This document shows, in pieces, positions 1 to 6,313 of a stretch of DNA of 6,921 nt. The notes beneath the pieces were generated by a model, which searched no databases, was not told where the DNA came from, and was given only the letters and a program-made list of their open reading frames with translations. This stretch comes from an uncultured Clostridia bacterium. GTDB lineage: Bacteria; Bacillota; Clostridia; Christensenellales; CAG-138. Position numbers and translations under genes: made by a program. The stretch covers positions 1 to 6,921 of the forward strand of contig CALGGM010000129.1 in the NCBI GenBank assembly GCA_937915925.1, in the 5' to 3' direction. The first letter of the stretch is position 1; each line of letters opens with the position of its first letter.

Positions 1-112
1 TCCTTCTGCTCCCTATTCGACCCGCGCTTCCGCCTCGCTTCTCCCCGCACTGCGGACGCTCGGCTCCGCACCCCCTTGCACAGGGGAGGCAAGCCGCGCG
101 TACCATGTTCTT

Positions 113-160
113 CAGAATGACACAACGAGGTACGCGACGAACAAAACATGTGTCATCCTG
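113..160. repeat. Inverted repeat, 11-base arms
   Basis: CAGAATGACAC (113-123) and GTGTCATCCTG (150-160) are inverted copies with one mismatch, separated by 26 bases. The right arm runs straight into the hairpin at 155-180, so the left arm may be a truncated, oppositely oriented copy of the same element. Confidence 0.55.
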
Positions 161-180
161 AGGCGCTTGCGCCGAAGGAT
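155..180. repeat. Symmetric palindromic hairpin element
   Basis: The outer arms ATCCT/AGGAT and inner arms GGCGC/GCGCC are perfectly complementary. They are separated on both sides by GA, which would form a tandem G-A internal loop in RNA, with a TT centre. No T-tract follows on either strand, so this is not a terminator. It looks like the core of a REP-like intergenic element. Confidence 0.5.
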
Positions 181-217
181 CTCCTTTCCCACGTTTCGTT
201 GTTGCGCGGGCGGAGTC

Positions 218-248
218 AAAAAAAGAACGCCGAGAGAATTCTCAGCGT
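218..248 (-). terminator. Rho-independent terminator of the dockerin/NlpC gene
   Basis: Read on the minus strand, ACGCTGAGA and TCTCGGCGT form a 9-bp stem (one G-T pair) around a 4-base loop. TC and a run of seven T (218-224) follow. It lies 16 bases past the stop codon at 265-267, and there is no comparable terminator after psuG. Any psuG read-through transcript would therefore also end here. Confidence 0.92.
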
Positions 249-264
249 CCTTTATGCGCATTGT

Positions 265-1074
265 TCAATTCAGCGGGTCGACGTAATAGACGAGATCCCA
301 GCTTTCACTGGAGCCCATCAGGTATCCGAGGCGCACGCCGTCGCAGCCGGATCTGCGGGATTCCATTACGATCGGTTCGCCGTCGATCTCGCCGACGTAC
401 AGCGCAAGGTGGCTGCCCTTCCCCGTCGCGTCGTTGATATAGATCAGCACGCTGCCGGGCGTCCAGCTCTTCCAATCGTTCTCGGTGGTCGGATGGATCT
501 TGTCCGGCTTGTTTGCGAGATACCACGTCATCGTTCCGTCGCTGCTCTTCTGCGGATAGAGGGTCTTTGCAATGCCTGCGTCGCTGTATGCCGTGGCGAC
601 AAAGCGGCTGCAGTCCATCTGTCCGTCCTTCGTGCCGTACGGCGTGCCGAGATATGTTGCGCCCGCAAGCAGGACCTTGCGCACATCGGAATTATTCGGC
701 ATCACCTGAATGAATCTTGCGACCCATTCGGTCAGCTCGTCGCTCACCAAAGACTGCTTATTGAGAGAAGCAAGGATCGCGCTGTCGGTTTTCGTATTCT
801 TCAGGCTCGAAATGCCTGCGACGTGTCTGAGGATCGCAGCGCCGTCTTCCGCGCCGACCGTGCCGTCGCAGTCAAAGTCGTTCAGCATGCGCGTCTCTCT
901 GTCCCAGATGCGATCGAGCCCGACCGCATGCCGCAGCGCCAGCGCCGCGTCTGCCGCCGTGATCTTACCGTCGCCGTTCGTGTCTCCCGGGCGCAGCGTA
1001 TCCGCAACCGAACCCGTGAATACGGGCAGGAGCATGCAGATGCAGATGATAAAGGTCAGGATGCGTTTTTTCAT
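265..1074 (-). CDS. Secreted NlpC/P60-like protein with N-terminal dockerin
   Basis: This is a 269-residue exported protein. Residues 1-24 are a signal peptide: MKKR, a hydrophobic core, then a small-residue end near GSVAD. Residues 30-88 hold two dockerin-type calcium loops, D-T-N-G-D-G-K with a helix ending LRHAVG, and D-F-D-C-D-G-T with a helix ending LRHVAG. Residues about 133-267 look like an NlpC/P60-type (papain-fold) domain, with probable catalytic Cys155 in MDCSRF and His222 in GSHLALYVG; Glu238 is a candidate third residue. Such enzymes usually cleave peptidoglycan stem peptides or related amide bonds, but the substrate here is unknown. The dockerin suggests docking onto a cohesin-bearing surface partner, none of which is encoded nearby. 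The start is supported by GGAGG (1079-1083) four bases upstream. The gene has its own promoter and terminator, so it is probably a single-gene unit. The assignment to NlpC/P60 rests on short motifs; a related amidase fold is possible. Confidence 0.85.
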   Translation of the reverse strand: MKKRILTFIICICMLLPVFTGSVADTLRPGDTNGDGKITAADAALALRHAVGLDRIWDRETRMLNDFDCDGTVGAEDGAAILRHVAGISSLKNTKTDSAILASLNKQSLVSDELTEWVARFIQVMPNNSDVRKVLLAGATYLGTPYGTKDGQMDCSRFVATAYSDAGIAKTLYPQKSSDGTMTWYLANKPDKIHPTTENDWKSWTPGSVLIYINDATGKGSHLALYVGEIDGEPIVMESRRSGCDGVRLGYLMGSSESWDLVYYVDPLN

Positions 1075-1124
1075 AGTGCCTCCGTTCAGATTGCTTCCGT
1101 CGCGAAACCCTGTTCAATCAGTTT

Positions 1125-1153
1125 ATTATACCGTATCATATACGGTTCCGCAA
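1125..1153 (-). promoter_or_regulatory. Promoter of the dockerin/NlpC gene
   Basis: On the minus strand, TTGCGG (1148-1153) lies exactly 17 bases upstream of a perfect TATAAT (1125-1130). The start codon is about 50 bases downstream. The -35 is weak (3 of 6) and the -10 is consensus, a pattern compatible with a regulated promoter. Confidence 0.72.
1130..1146. promoter_or_regulatory. Palindrome in promoter spacer, possible operator
   Basis: ACCGTAT and ATACGGT are perfect 7-base inverted arms around CAT. They fill the spacer between the -35 and -10 boxes of the dockerin/NlpC gene. A dimeric repressor bound here would block RNA polymerase. The regulator is unknown and the operator role is inferred from position and symmetry only. 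Confidence 0.4.
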
Positions 1154-1191
1154 GTGCTTTCGCGACCGAATTCGAGATGTTTTGCTGTTTT

Positions 1192-2103
1192 TCACATGCT
1201 CGCCGCAATCTGTGCAGCGAGCCGCACATTGTTATAGACCAACTGAATGTTCGCGTCAAGGCTGGAGCCGCCCGTGATGTCCTTGATCTTCGCAAGCAGG
1301 AACGGGGTCGTTTCCTTGCCCTTGATCCCCTTCTGATTCGCCTCTTCGATCGCCTCGTCGATCGCTTTGTTGATGACGTCGGCGTCCATGGAGTATTCCT
1401 CCGGGATCGGATTCACGACGAGCATACCGCCCTGATAGCCGATCTCGCGCGAGATGTTATACGCATCCGCGATGATCGCAGGCTCGTCTGCGCGCCACGG
1501 GACCTTGATGCCGCTCTTTCTCGTATAGAACGCGGGCAGCTCATCCGTGCCGAAGCCGATGACCGGCACGCCCTTGGTCTCAAGATATTCCATGGTGAGG
1601 TTCAGGTCGAGAATGCTCTTCGCGCCTGCGCAGACCACGCACACCGGCGTTTCTGCAAGCTCCTCAAGGTCCGCGGAAATATCCATCGTCGTTTCCGCGC
1701 CGCGGTGTACGCCGCCGATGCCGCCGGTCGCAAATACGCGGACGCCTGCGCTTGCCGCTGCGATCATCGTTGCCGCGACGGTCGTTGCGCCGTCCTTCCT
1801 CATGGCGAGCAGCATCGGGATATCTCTGCGGCTTGCCTTGGTGACCTTCTGTCCCTCTCTGCCGAGGTAGTCGATCTGTTCGTCGGTAAGGCCGACGCAG
1901 AGCTTGCCGTCGATGATCGCGCAGGTCGCGGGTACCGCGCCGTTCTCACGGCAGATGCGCTGACAGTTCAGGGCGGTCTCGACGTTCTGCGGGTACGGCA
2001 TGCCGTGCGAGATGATGGTGCTTTCAAGCGCGACGATCGGGCGTCCCTCCCGTTTTGCTGCTTCTACTTCCGGTGACAGGACCGTAAACATGTTTCTGAT
2101 CAT
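1192..2103 (-). CDS. psuG: Pseudouridine-5'-phosphate glycosidase
   Basis: PsuG breaks the C-C glycosidic bond of pseudouridine 5'-phosphate to give uracil and ribose 5-phosphate, a cytosolic salvage step normally paired with the kinase PsuK. The 303-residue product shows hallmark PsuG segments: VALESTIISHGMPYPQN (24-40), GREGQKVTKASRRD (81-94), ATGGIGGVHRGAE (125-137), DISADLEEL (141-149), CAGAKSILDLNLT (158-170) and a C-terminal SLDANIQLVYNN. By alignment from memory with the E. coli enzyme, the active-site residues correspond to Glu27, Lys89, Asp145 (metal), Lys162 and Asn285, all present. The frame is open further upstream to 2205, but ATG at 2103 is chosen. AAAAGGAG (2108-2115) lies four bases before it, the resulting length matches the family, and the upstream extension crosses the predicted promoter. 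No psuK or transporter is visible in the window. psuG diverges from malQ and lies 117 bases upstream of the dockerin gene, with no terminator between them. Confidence 0.96.
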   Translation of the reverse strand: MIRNMFTVLSPEVEAAKREGRPIVALESTIISHGMPYPQNVETALNCQRICRENGAVPATCAIIDGKLCVGLTDEQIDYLGREGQKVTKASRRDIPMLLAMRKDGATTVAATMIAAASAGVRVFATGGIGGVHRGAETTMDISADLEELAETPVCVVCAGAKSILDLNLTMEYLETKGVPVIGFGTDELPAFYTRKSGIKVPWRADEPAIIADAYNISREIGYQGGMLVVNPIPEEYSMDADVINKAIDEAIEEANQKGIKGKETTPFLLAKIKDITGGSSLDANIQLVYNNVRLAAQIAASM

Positions 2104-2157
2104 ATTGCTCCTTTTGCGAAAAACCGAATTTTTTGCGGTTCGCATGAAATTTCTGTC

Positions 2158-2185
2158 TTGTATTATACCACAAGTATGATAAAAT
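2158..2185 (+). promoter_or_regulatory. malQ promoter
   Basis: TTGTAT (2158-2163) is followed after 16 bases by TAAAAT (2180-2185), preceded by TGA to give an extended -10. The leader would be about 30 bases. It overlaps the oppositely directed psuG promoter almost completely. The box assignment is by eye; TATGAT at 2175-2180 is an alternative -10 without a good -35. Confidence 0.55.
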
Positions 2186-2190
2186 AGAAA
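2162..2190 (-). promoter_or_regulatory. psuG promoter
   Basis: On the minus strand a perfect TATAAT (2162-2167) is preceded by TGG, an extended -10. A weak TTTCTA (2185-2190) sits at the -35 position with a 17-base spacer. Transcription would start near 2155 and leave a leader of about 50 bases before the psuG ATG. Confidence 0.6.
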
Positions 2191-2223
2191 CAGAATTTTC
2201 CACAAAAAGAAGAAAGGATCACT

Positions 2224-3690
2224 ATGAAACGTGCTTGCGGAATTTTAATGCACATCACGTCGCTGCCAAGCCGCTTCGGCGTCGGAACGCTCGGCAAGGA
2301 AGCGTACGCGTTCGTCGACTTTCTCGCCGCCGCGGGTCAGTCCTATTGGCAGATGCTGCCCGTGAACCCGACCGGTTACGCGGATTCGCCGTATCAGAGC
2401 AGTTCGACCTACGCGGGCAACCCGTACATGATCGATCTCGAAACGCTGATCGCGGAGGGTCTTCTCACCGAGGAGGAATGCGACCTCGATTGGGGCGACG
2501 ATCCCACTCGCGTCGACTACGGCAAGCTTTGGGAAAACCGTTACACCGTCCTGAGAAAGGCGTTTGCGCGGTTCGACCGCAGCTGCATGACCGACTTCGT
2601 GCGCGAGAACGCATGGTGGCTTGAAACGTACGCCCTGTTCTGCGCGGTCAAGACGCATTTTAACAACGCGCCGTGGTACGAGTGGCCCGATCCCGCAATT
2701 CAGGATCGCGCGCCGGAAGCGATCGCAACGTACAGCGAGCTTCTTCGTGACGAACTCGATTTTCAGCGTTTCATGCAGTACGAGTTCGACAAGCAGTGGA
2801 AGCCGCTTCGCGCCTACGCGAATGCGCACGGCGTCAAGCTGATCGGCGATATCCCGATCTACGTTCCGCACGATTCCGCCGACGTATGGGCGGAGCCCGA
2901 GCTGTTCTTGATGGACGAGCGTCACAATCCGTCGCTTGTCGCAGGCGTGCCGCCGGATTACTTCTCCGAGCTCGGTCAGCTTTGGGGCAACCCGATCTAC
3001 GATTGGGCGAAGCACGAAGCCGACGGGTTCCGTTGGTGGCGCCGCCGCGTGTCCGCGGTCGCAACGCGCTTTGACGTGATCCGCATCGACCACTTCCGGG
3101 GTCTCGAAAGCTACTGGGGCGTTCCGTTCGGCGCGACCGACGCGCGTCCCGGCGCTTGGTATCCCGGTCCCGGCATGAAGCTTGTCCGCGCGATCAAGGA
3201 AGAATGTCCGGATCTGCACATCATCGCGGAGGATCTCGGCTACCTCACCCCCGAGGTGAAAAAGCTGCTCAGTGATTCCGGCTTCCCCGGCATGCGCGTC
3301 ATGCAGTTCGGCTTCGATCCGTGCGGCAATTCGAGAGAGCTTCCGCACAACTACCCCGTGCACAGCATCGCCTACACCGGCACGCACGACAACACGCCGA
3401 TCATGGGCTGGGTCGAGACCGCGCCCGCGGAGTGCGTTGCGTTCGCCGTCGATTATCTCGGGCTCAACGAGCGCGAGGGCATGCCGTTCGGGTTTGCGCG
3501 CGGCGTTCTGAATTCCGTCTCCGAGCTTGCCATCCTGCAGATGCAAGACTACTTAGGCTTAGGCGACGACTGCCGCATGAACAATCCGAGCACGACGGGC
3601 TGGTGGCGTTGGCGCGCCGAGAAGAAGGACTTCGGCGAGGATCTCGCAAAGCGCATCCTCTACTACGCCCGCATGTCCGCCCGCATCTGA
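2224..3690 (+). CDS. malQ: 4-alpha-glucanotransferase (amylomaltase)
   Basis: MalQ moves alpha-1,4-glucan segments between maltooligosaccharides, releasing glucose in cytosolic maltodextrin and glycogen metabolism (GH77). At 488 residues it is the compact, Thermus-like form without the N-terminal extension of the E. coli enzyme. GH77 landmarks appear in order: GILMHITSLPSRFGVGTLG (6-24), the substrate-binding stretch WQMLPVNPTGYADSPYQ (42-58) and GDIPIYVPHDSADVW (208-222). The conserved loop GVPPDYFSELGQLWGNPIYDW is at 241-261. The three catalytic acids are Asp289 in RIDHFRGL (nucleophile), Glu336 in IAEDLG (acid/base) and Asp389 in YTGTHDN (transition-state stabiliser). RMNNPSTTGWWRWR closes the fold at 451-464. 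The start has AAAGGA (2213-2218) five bases upstream. It appears monocistronic, between its own promoter and terminator; no other glycogen or maltose genes are in view. The enzyme should be active. Confidence 0.98.
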   Translation: MKRACGILMHITSLPSRFGVGTLGKEAYAFVDFLAAAGQSYWQMLPVNPTGYADSPYQSSSTYAGNPYMIDLETLIAEGLLTEEECDLDWGDDPTRVDYGKLWENRYTVLRKAFARFDRSCMTDFVRENAWWLETYALFCAVKTHFNNAPWYEWPDPAIQDRAPEAIATYSELLRDELDFQRFMQYEFDKQWKPLRAYANAHGVKLIGDIPIYVPHDSADVWAEPELFLMDERHNPSLVAGVPPDYFSELGQLWGNPIYDWAKHEADGFRWWRRRVSAVATRFDVIRIDHFRGLESYWGVPFGATDARPGAWYPGPGMKLVRAIKEECPDLHIIAEDLGYLTPEVKKLLSDSGFPGMRVMQFGFDPCGNSRELPHNYPVHSIAYTGTHDNTPIMGWVETAPAECVAFAVDYLGLNEREGMPFGFARGVLNSVSELAILQMQDYLGLGDDCRMNNPSTTGWWRWRAEKKDFGEDLAKRILYYARMSARI

Positions 3691-3705
3691 TTCTGATAAA
3701 CACAA

Positions 3706-3740
3706 GGGTTGCCGTATCAACAGCGGCAACCCCTTTTTTT
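3706..3740 (+). terminator. Rho-independent terminator of malQ, possibly bidirectional
   Basis: GGGTTGCCG (3706-3714) pairs perfectly with CGGCAACCC (3724-3732) around a 9-base loop, and CTTTTTTT follows. It begins 15 bases after the malQ stop. The last two T (3739-3740) are part of the stop codon of the convergent DUF3792 gene. On the minus strand the same hairpin is followed by TTGTGTTT, so it may weakly stop the opposing transcript too. Confidence 0.93.
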
Positions 3741-4137
3741 ATTCGGTTTTATGCCTCAGCAGCACCATTGCAGCGGCGGAACCGATGGCAAAGCTCATCA
3801 AAGAATCGGCAAGCAGGCTCCACGAGAACCGGAATTCGCCGAGGTAGACGCTCATTCCGATCACCGCAAGCAGCAGCGAAAGCGCCGCTGCCGTTCCGCC
3901 GAACCACCACGGCGGTCCCTCGCGTCTCCGTCCGACGAACAGACCGACGAGCAGCGCCGTAAGGATCTTGATGACCGTGTTTCCGACCGATACGGCGGAT
4001 TCCGGAAGCCACTCAAGATACACAAACAGCGTCAGTAAAAGCACAAGCCCGATAAGCGTCGCCGCCCCGAACAGCACGCCGTACAGCAGCGGTCGCCACG
4101 CGATCCTCGCCTTCCTTTTCCTCTTTCCCGATGTCAA
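3739..4137 (-). CDS. DUF3792 / TIGR04086 family (YrzE-like) membrane protein
   Basis: This 132-residue integral membrane protein has a basic N-terminus (GKRKRKAR) and four predicted helices at about 16-41, 48-69, 77-99 and 107-127. The helix 2-3 connection, LFVGRRREGPPWWFGG (66-81), matches the glycine/arginine turn typical of the TIGR04086/DUF3792 family as I recall it. The family has no established function. In Bacillus subtilis its member yrzE lies near the yajC homologue, and here yajC is two genes upstream, which supports the assignment. The start is TTG: an in-frame TAG lies two codons upstream, and AGGGGGTG (4146-4153) is eight bases before the TTG. It is the last gene of the minus-strand cluster, 58 bases after the transglutaminase gene, and converges on malQ with its stop inside the malQ terminator tract. 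The family call is by pattern memory only. Confidence 0.8.
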   Translation of the reverse strand: MTSGKRKRKARIAWRPLLYGVLFGAATLIGLVLLLTLFVYLEWLPESAVSVGNTVIKILTALLVGLFVGRRREGPPWWFGGTAAALSLLLAVIGMSVYLGEFRFSWSLLADSLMSFAIGSAAAMVLLRHKTE

Positions 4138-4145
4138 GCTCTACG

Positions 4146-4153
4146 CACCCCCT
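4146..4153 (-). promoter_or_regulatory. Ribosome binding site fixing a TTG start
   Basis: AGGGGGTG on the minus strand lies eight bases upstream of TTG at 4137. Since an in-frame stop lies just above, this site decides the TTG start of the DUF3792 gene. Confidence 0.75.
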
Positions 4154-4155
4154 TT

Positions 4156-4172
4156 GCCGCATCCTATGCGGC
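4156..4172 (-). other. Perfect hairpin just upstream of the DUF3792 ribosome binding site
   Basis: GCCGCAT and ATGCGGC form a perfect 7-bp stem with a 3-base loop in the 58-base gap after the transglutaminase gene. It ends two bases before the Shine-Dalgarno site. There is no T-tract, so it should not terminate transcription. It may be an mRNA processing or stability element, or simply keep the ribosome site exposed; the role is unknown. Confidence 0.5.
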
Positions 4173-4195
4173 TTTGGGCGCGTTCATGCCGTGAA

Positions 4196-6250
4196 TCAGG
4201 GAAGCAGCCCGTTTTTCTCCATCTCCACCACGGCGTCGTAATCGAACGGCTCCGTCGCGAGCGGTGGGTAGTCCGCGTACCGATAGTACCAGTACATGCG
4301 GCTCGTGCTGCATTGCGCGCGCGTCCACATGAAGCAGTTCAGCGGATGCTTCGGCGTCCACGTCGGGTCGAAGCAGTACCAGCCCGTGCCGATGTTCACG
4401 TGCACCCAGTAATGCCGCGTGCGCCGCACGCTCGATTTGACCCGCTCGACCGACAGATACGGAATGTCCGTCTCGTCGAGCAGCGCTCGGGTCAGCGAAT
4501 AGATGTTGTAGCAATCGCCCGTGCCGGACATATAGCCGTCATAGGCTGCCTTTCGCCAGTCGGTGTAATTGTTGTTCACGCCGTTCGCGTAGACAATCCG
4601 CTTCTGCACAAAGTCGAAGATCGCCCTGAGCTTTTCCGCGTTCACCATGTCGGGCGTGGTGATCTCGTCCATGATGCTCTTCGCGAGCGTGTGCAGCTCC
4701 TCCTCGGTCACGGTGCGTTGGATCAGCGTATACGTGCATTCGGTCTGCGCCTTGTTCCCGGTCCGATCCTCGGTGCGGAAAACGACGCGATACACGCCCT
4801 CCTGGTACAGGATCACATCCGAGTCCACGGTTACCTCGACGCTGCCGTCGACCTCGTCCTCGGCGTACACCTCGGCATAGTATGAGATCGGTTCGCCGAC
4901 ATAGCAGATGCGGTTGATCGCGCCGTAAATGTGCGGCGGCTGATAATCCCTTCGCATATTCACGTACCGCTCGGCACGTGCTTCGTTGCCCGACGCGTCG
5001 CGCGCAACGACCGTGATTCGCTTCGTTCCCGCAACGGTAAAGTCCGGCTCCTCGGTAAACGTCATGGTGACGTCCGACAGATCCTCGGCGCGGAAAAAGT
5101 CCTCCGGCGCATAATCGTGCAGCACGTATACCGGCGTTTCCTCGCGTGCGGTCGGCGTCAGCACCGGCGGCGTTGTGTCTACAACCGAAACCGTCATCGT
5201 CTCCTCCACGCCGTTGACCCAAACCGTAATCGCGTGCAGCCCGGTCGTGTCCGGCACGAACGGCTCAACCTCGAACGTCTGTCCGTCCGGATTGTCGAAA
5301 TCGTCTGCCGTCAGCGGTTCGCGCCGCGCCTCGATCGGCTTTGGCGTGACGTTGGAGATCAGGACCTTGCTTTCGACGTCGATCGCGTTGCCGCCCGCGT
5401 CGGTGACGCGCACGAGCACCGTTTGCAGCGCGCGGCTGTGTTCATCCGGCGCCTCGACAAAGGTAAACGTCAGCGGCGTTGCGTCGTTCGCATTTCTGAC
5501 GCAGGCTTCGGGCTCGATCGGTTCATTCGGCGCGACGCAAAGCAGCGACGGTTCCGCGATGGGCGCAGCCGTGTCCGACACAATGAGCGCCGTTTCGGAG
5601 CGCACGCCGCCGTCGGTCGCAACCGTGACCGCGTGCGTGCCGACCTCGGTCGACAGCGCGGGATCGAGCGGCGTAAGAAACGCGCCGTTCACCCCGTCAA
5701 GCAAAAATGCGGAAACTTCGGGAAGCGGGTCGCCGGCTTCGATCGTAAGCGAAGGAACCGTTGCGCGAACACGGATCGGAACCGGGATCGCAACGCGATT
5801 GTGGGAGCCGTCCTCAAGTGCGATCAGAAGCGTCCTCTCCCCCTCCGTCTGAAAATCCGGGCGGTCAGAAAACGTCACGCGCACCACATCCGCGTCCTTG
5901 ATCCTGCGCACAAAGGCGTCCGGCGACGGGGATGAACCGAGCGGCACGGTCATGGGAACCGCCTCCGCCGTCGGCGCCGTCGTATCGACGACGTGCACAA
6001 GAACAGGCGTCGGAAGCCCGATGCGAAGTATCAGAACATGCCATCCGGTTTTCAGCTGCGCGACGTCCGTTTCAAGCGTCGCCTCGCGGTCGGTGAAGGT
6101 CGCGGCCGTCGGCGCCGAGCCAAGCTCAACCGTCGCGATCGCTTTTACGCCGCGATAATGGATCAGAACGCAAACGAGCAGCAAAAACAGAACCCCGAGC
6201 GCAATGTTCCGCGCGAGGTGCTTTTTCTTCGGTTTTGTCCCGTTTTGCAT
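4196..6250 (-). CDS. Membrane-anchored Ig-repeat protein with C-terminal transglutaminase-like domain
   Basis: This is a 684-residue surface protein of unknown substrate. A basic N-terminus (KPKKKHLAR) and one helix at about 16-32 anchor it with the bulk outside the cell. Residues about 36-511 are Ig-like/HYR-type beta modules. Linkers VVDTTAP (87-93), VSDTAAP (224-230) and VVDTTPP (356-362) mark a two-module period of about 135 residues. Residues about 515-636 form a transglutaminase/papain-like domain with a complete triad: Cys580 in GTGDCYN, His613 in HYWVHVN and Asp628 in CFDPTW. Bacterial proteins of this type mostly act as cysteine proteases or in cell-wall chemistry rather than true cross-linking; which applies here is unknown. 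ATG at 6250 is preferred because GGGGA lies five bases before it. ATG at 6262, in the same frame, adds four residues but lacks a clear ribosome site and is only 12 bases past a terminator T-run. Neighbours are yajC upstream and DUF3792 downstream. Confidence 0.88.
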   Translation of the reverse strand: MQNGTKPKKKHLARNIALGVLFLLLVCVLIHYRGVKAIATVELGSAPTAATFTDREATLETDVAQLKTGWHVLILRIGLPTPVLVHVVDTTAPTAEAVPMTVPLGSSPSPDAFVRRIKDADVVRVTFSDRPDFQTEGERTLLIALEDGSHNRVAIPVPIRVRATVPSLTIEAGDPLPEVSAFLLDGVNGAFLTPLDPALSTEVGTHAVTVATDGGVRSETALIVSDTAAPIAEPSLLCVAPNEPIEPEACVRNANDATPLTFTFVEAPDEHSRALQTVLVRVTDAGGNAIDVESKVLISNVTPKPIEARREPLTADDFDNPDGQTFEVEPFVPDTTGLHAITVWVNGVEETMTVSVVDTTPPVLTPTAREETPVYVLHDYAPEDFFRAEDLSDVTMTFTEEPDFTVAGTKRITVVARDASGNEARAERYVNMRRDYQPPHIYGAINRICYVGEPISYYAEVYAEDEVDGSVEVTVDSDVILYQEGVYRVVFRTEDRTGNKAQTECTYTLIQRTVTEEELHTLAKSIMDEITTPDMVNAEKLRAIFDFVQKRIVYANGVNNNYTDWRKAAYDGYMSGTGDCYNIYSLTRALLDETDIPYLSVERVKSSVRRTRHYWVHVNIGTGWYCFDPTWTPKHPLNCFMWTRAQCSTSRMYWYYRYADYPPLATEPFDYDAVVEMEKNGLLP

Positions 6251-6274
6251 GCCGTTCCCCATTCGTTTCGACAG

Positions 6275-6301
6275 AAAAAAGCCCGGTATTACCCGGGCTT
6301 T
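6275..6301 (-). terminator. Rho-independent terminator after yajC
   Basis: On the minus strand AAAGCCCGG (6293-6301) and CCGGGCTTT (6278-6286) form a 9-bp stem with a 6-base loop. The T-run is six bases long (6275-6280) and includes the end of the stem. It lies 12 bases after the yajC stop and directly ahead of the transglutaminase gene, so it should end or strongly reduce the yajC transcript before that gene. Confidence 0.9.
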
Positions 6302-6313
6302 GAAAAACGCCGA

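Larger units (their letters stand above)
1..217. repeat. Non-coding region rich in hairpins, probable dispersed intergenic repeats
   Basis: No convincing gene lies here; a long plus-strand open frame that begins inside it is a shadow of the genes opposite. The stretch holds consecutive short palindromes: TGCGGA 51-56 with TCCGCA 65-70, CCCCT 72-76 with AGGGG 82-86, an 11-base inverted repeat 113-123/150-160, and a symmetric hairpin 155-180. From memory, sequences starting TGTCATCCTGAG and the CCCCTTGCACAGGGG motif resemble dispersed intergenic elements in many gut Clostridia genomes. That identity is inferred, since only one copy of each is visible here. Confidence 0.5.

Noticed and set aside
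148..2076. A 642-codon open frame on the plus strand across the dockerin gene and psuG
   Set aside because: It runs antisense to two clearly recognisable genes, has no recognisable domain and has arginine/alanine-rich composition typical of a GC-rich shadow frame.
2112..2145. Inverted repeat in the psuG leader (GCGAACCG versus CGGTTTTTCGC) considered as a riboswitch or attenuator
   Set aside because: The stem is short and bulged, overlaps the region before the ribosome site, and shows no known riboswitch core; likely chance in a low-complexity A/T stretch.
2104..2205. Longer psuG form starting at 2205
   Set aside because: The extra 34 residues match no part of the family and would place the coding region over both predicted promoters; the ATG at 2103 has a ribosome site.
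3379..3420. Variant catalytic motif THDNTP in malQ instead of the familiar THDNDT
   Set aside because: The catalytic Asp389 is kept and the motif length is unchanged; the following residues vary within GH77, so it is not a sign of inactivity.
2245..3546. A 433-codon minus-strand frame opposite malQ
   Set aside because: It lies entirely inside malQ, which has all its catalytic motifs; the product resembles no family.
4156..4172. Hairpin considered as a terminator between the transglutaminase and DUF3792 genes
   Set aside because: No T-run follows it on either strand.
4931..5935. A 334-codon plus-strand frame opposite the Ig-repeat protein
   Set aside because: It is an arginine-rich shadow frame of the Ig-repeat gene with no ribosome site or domain.
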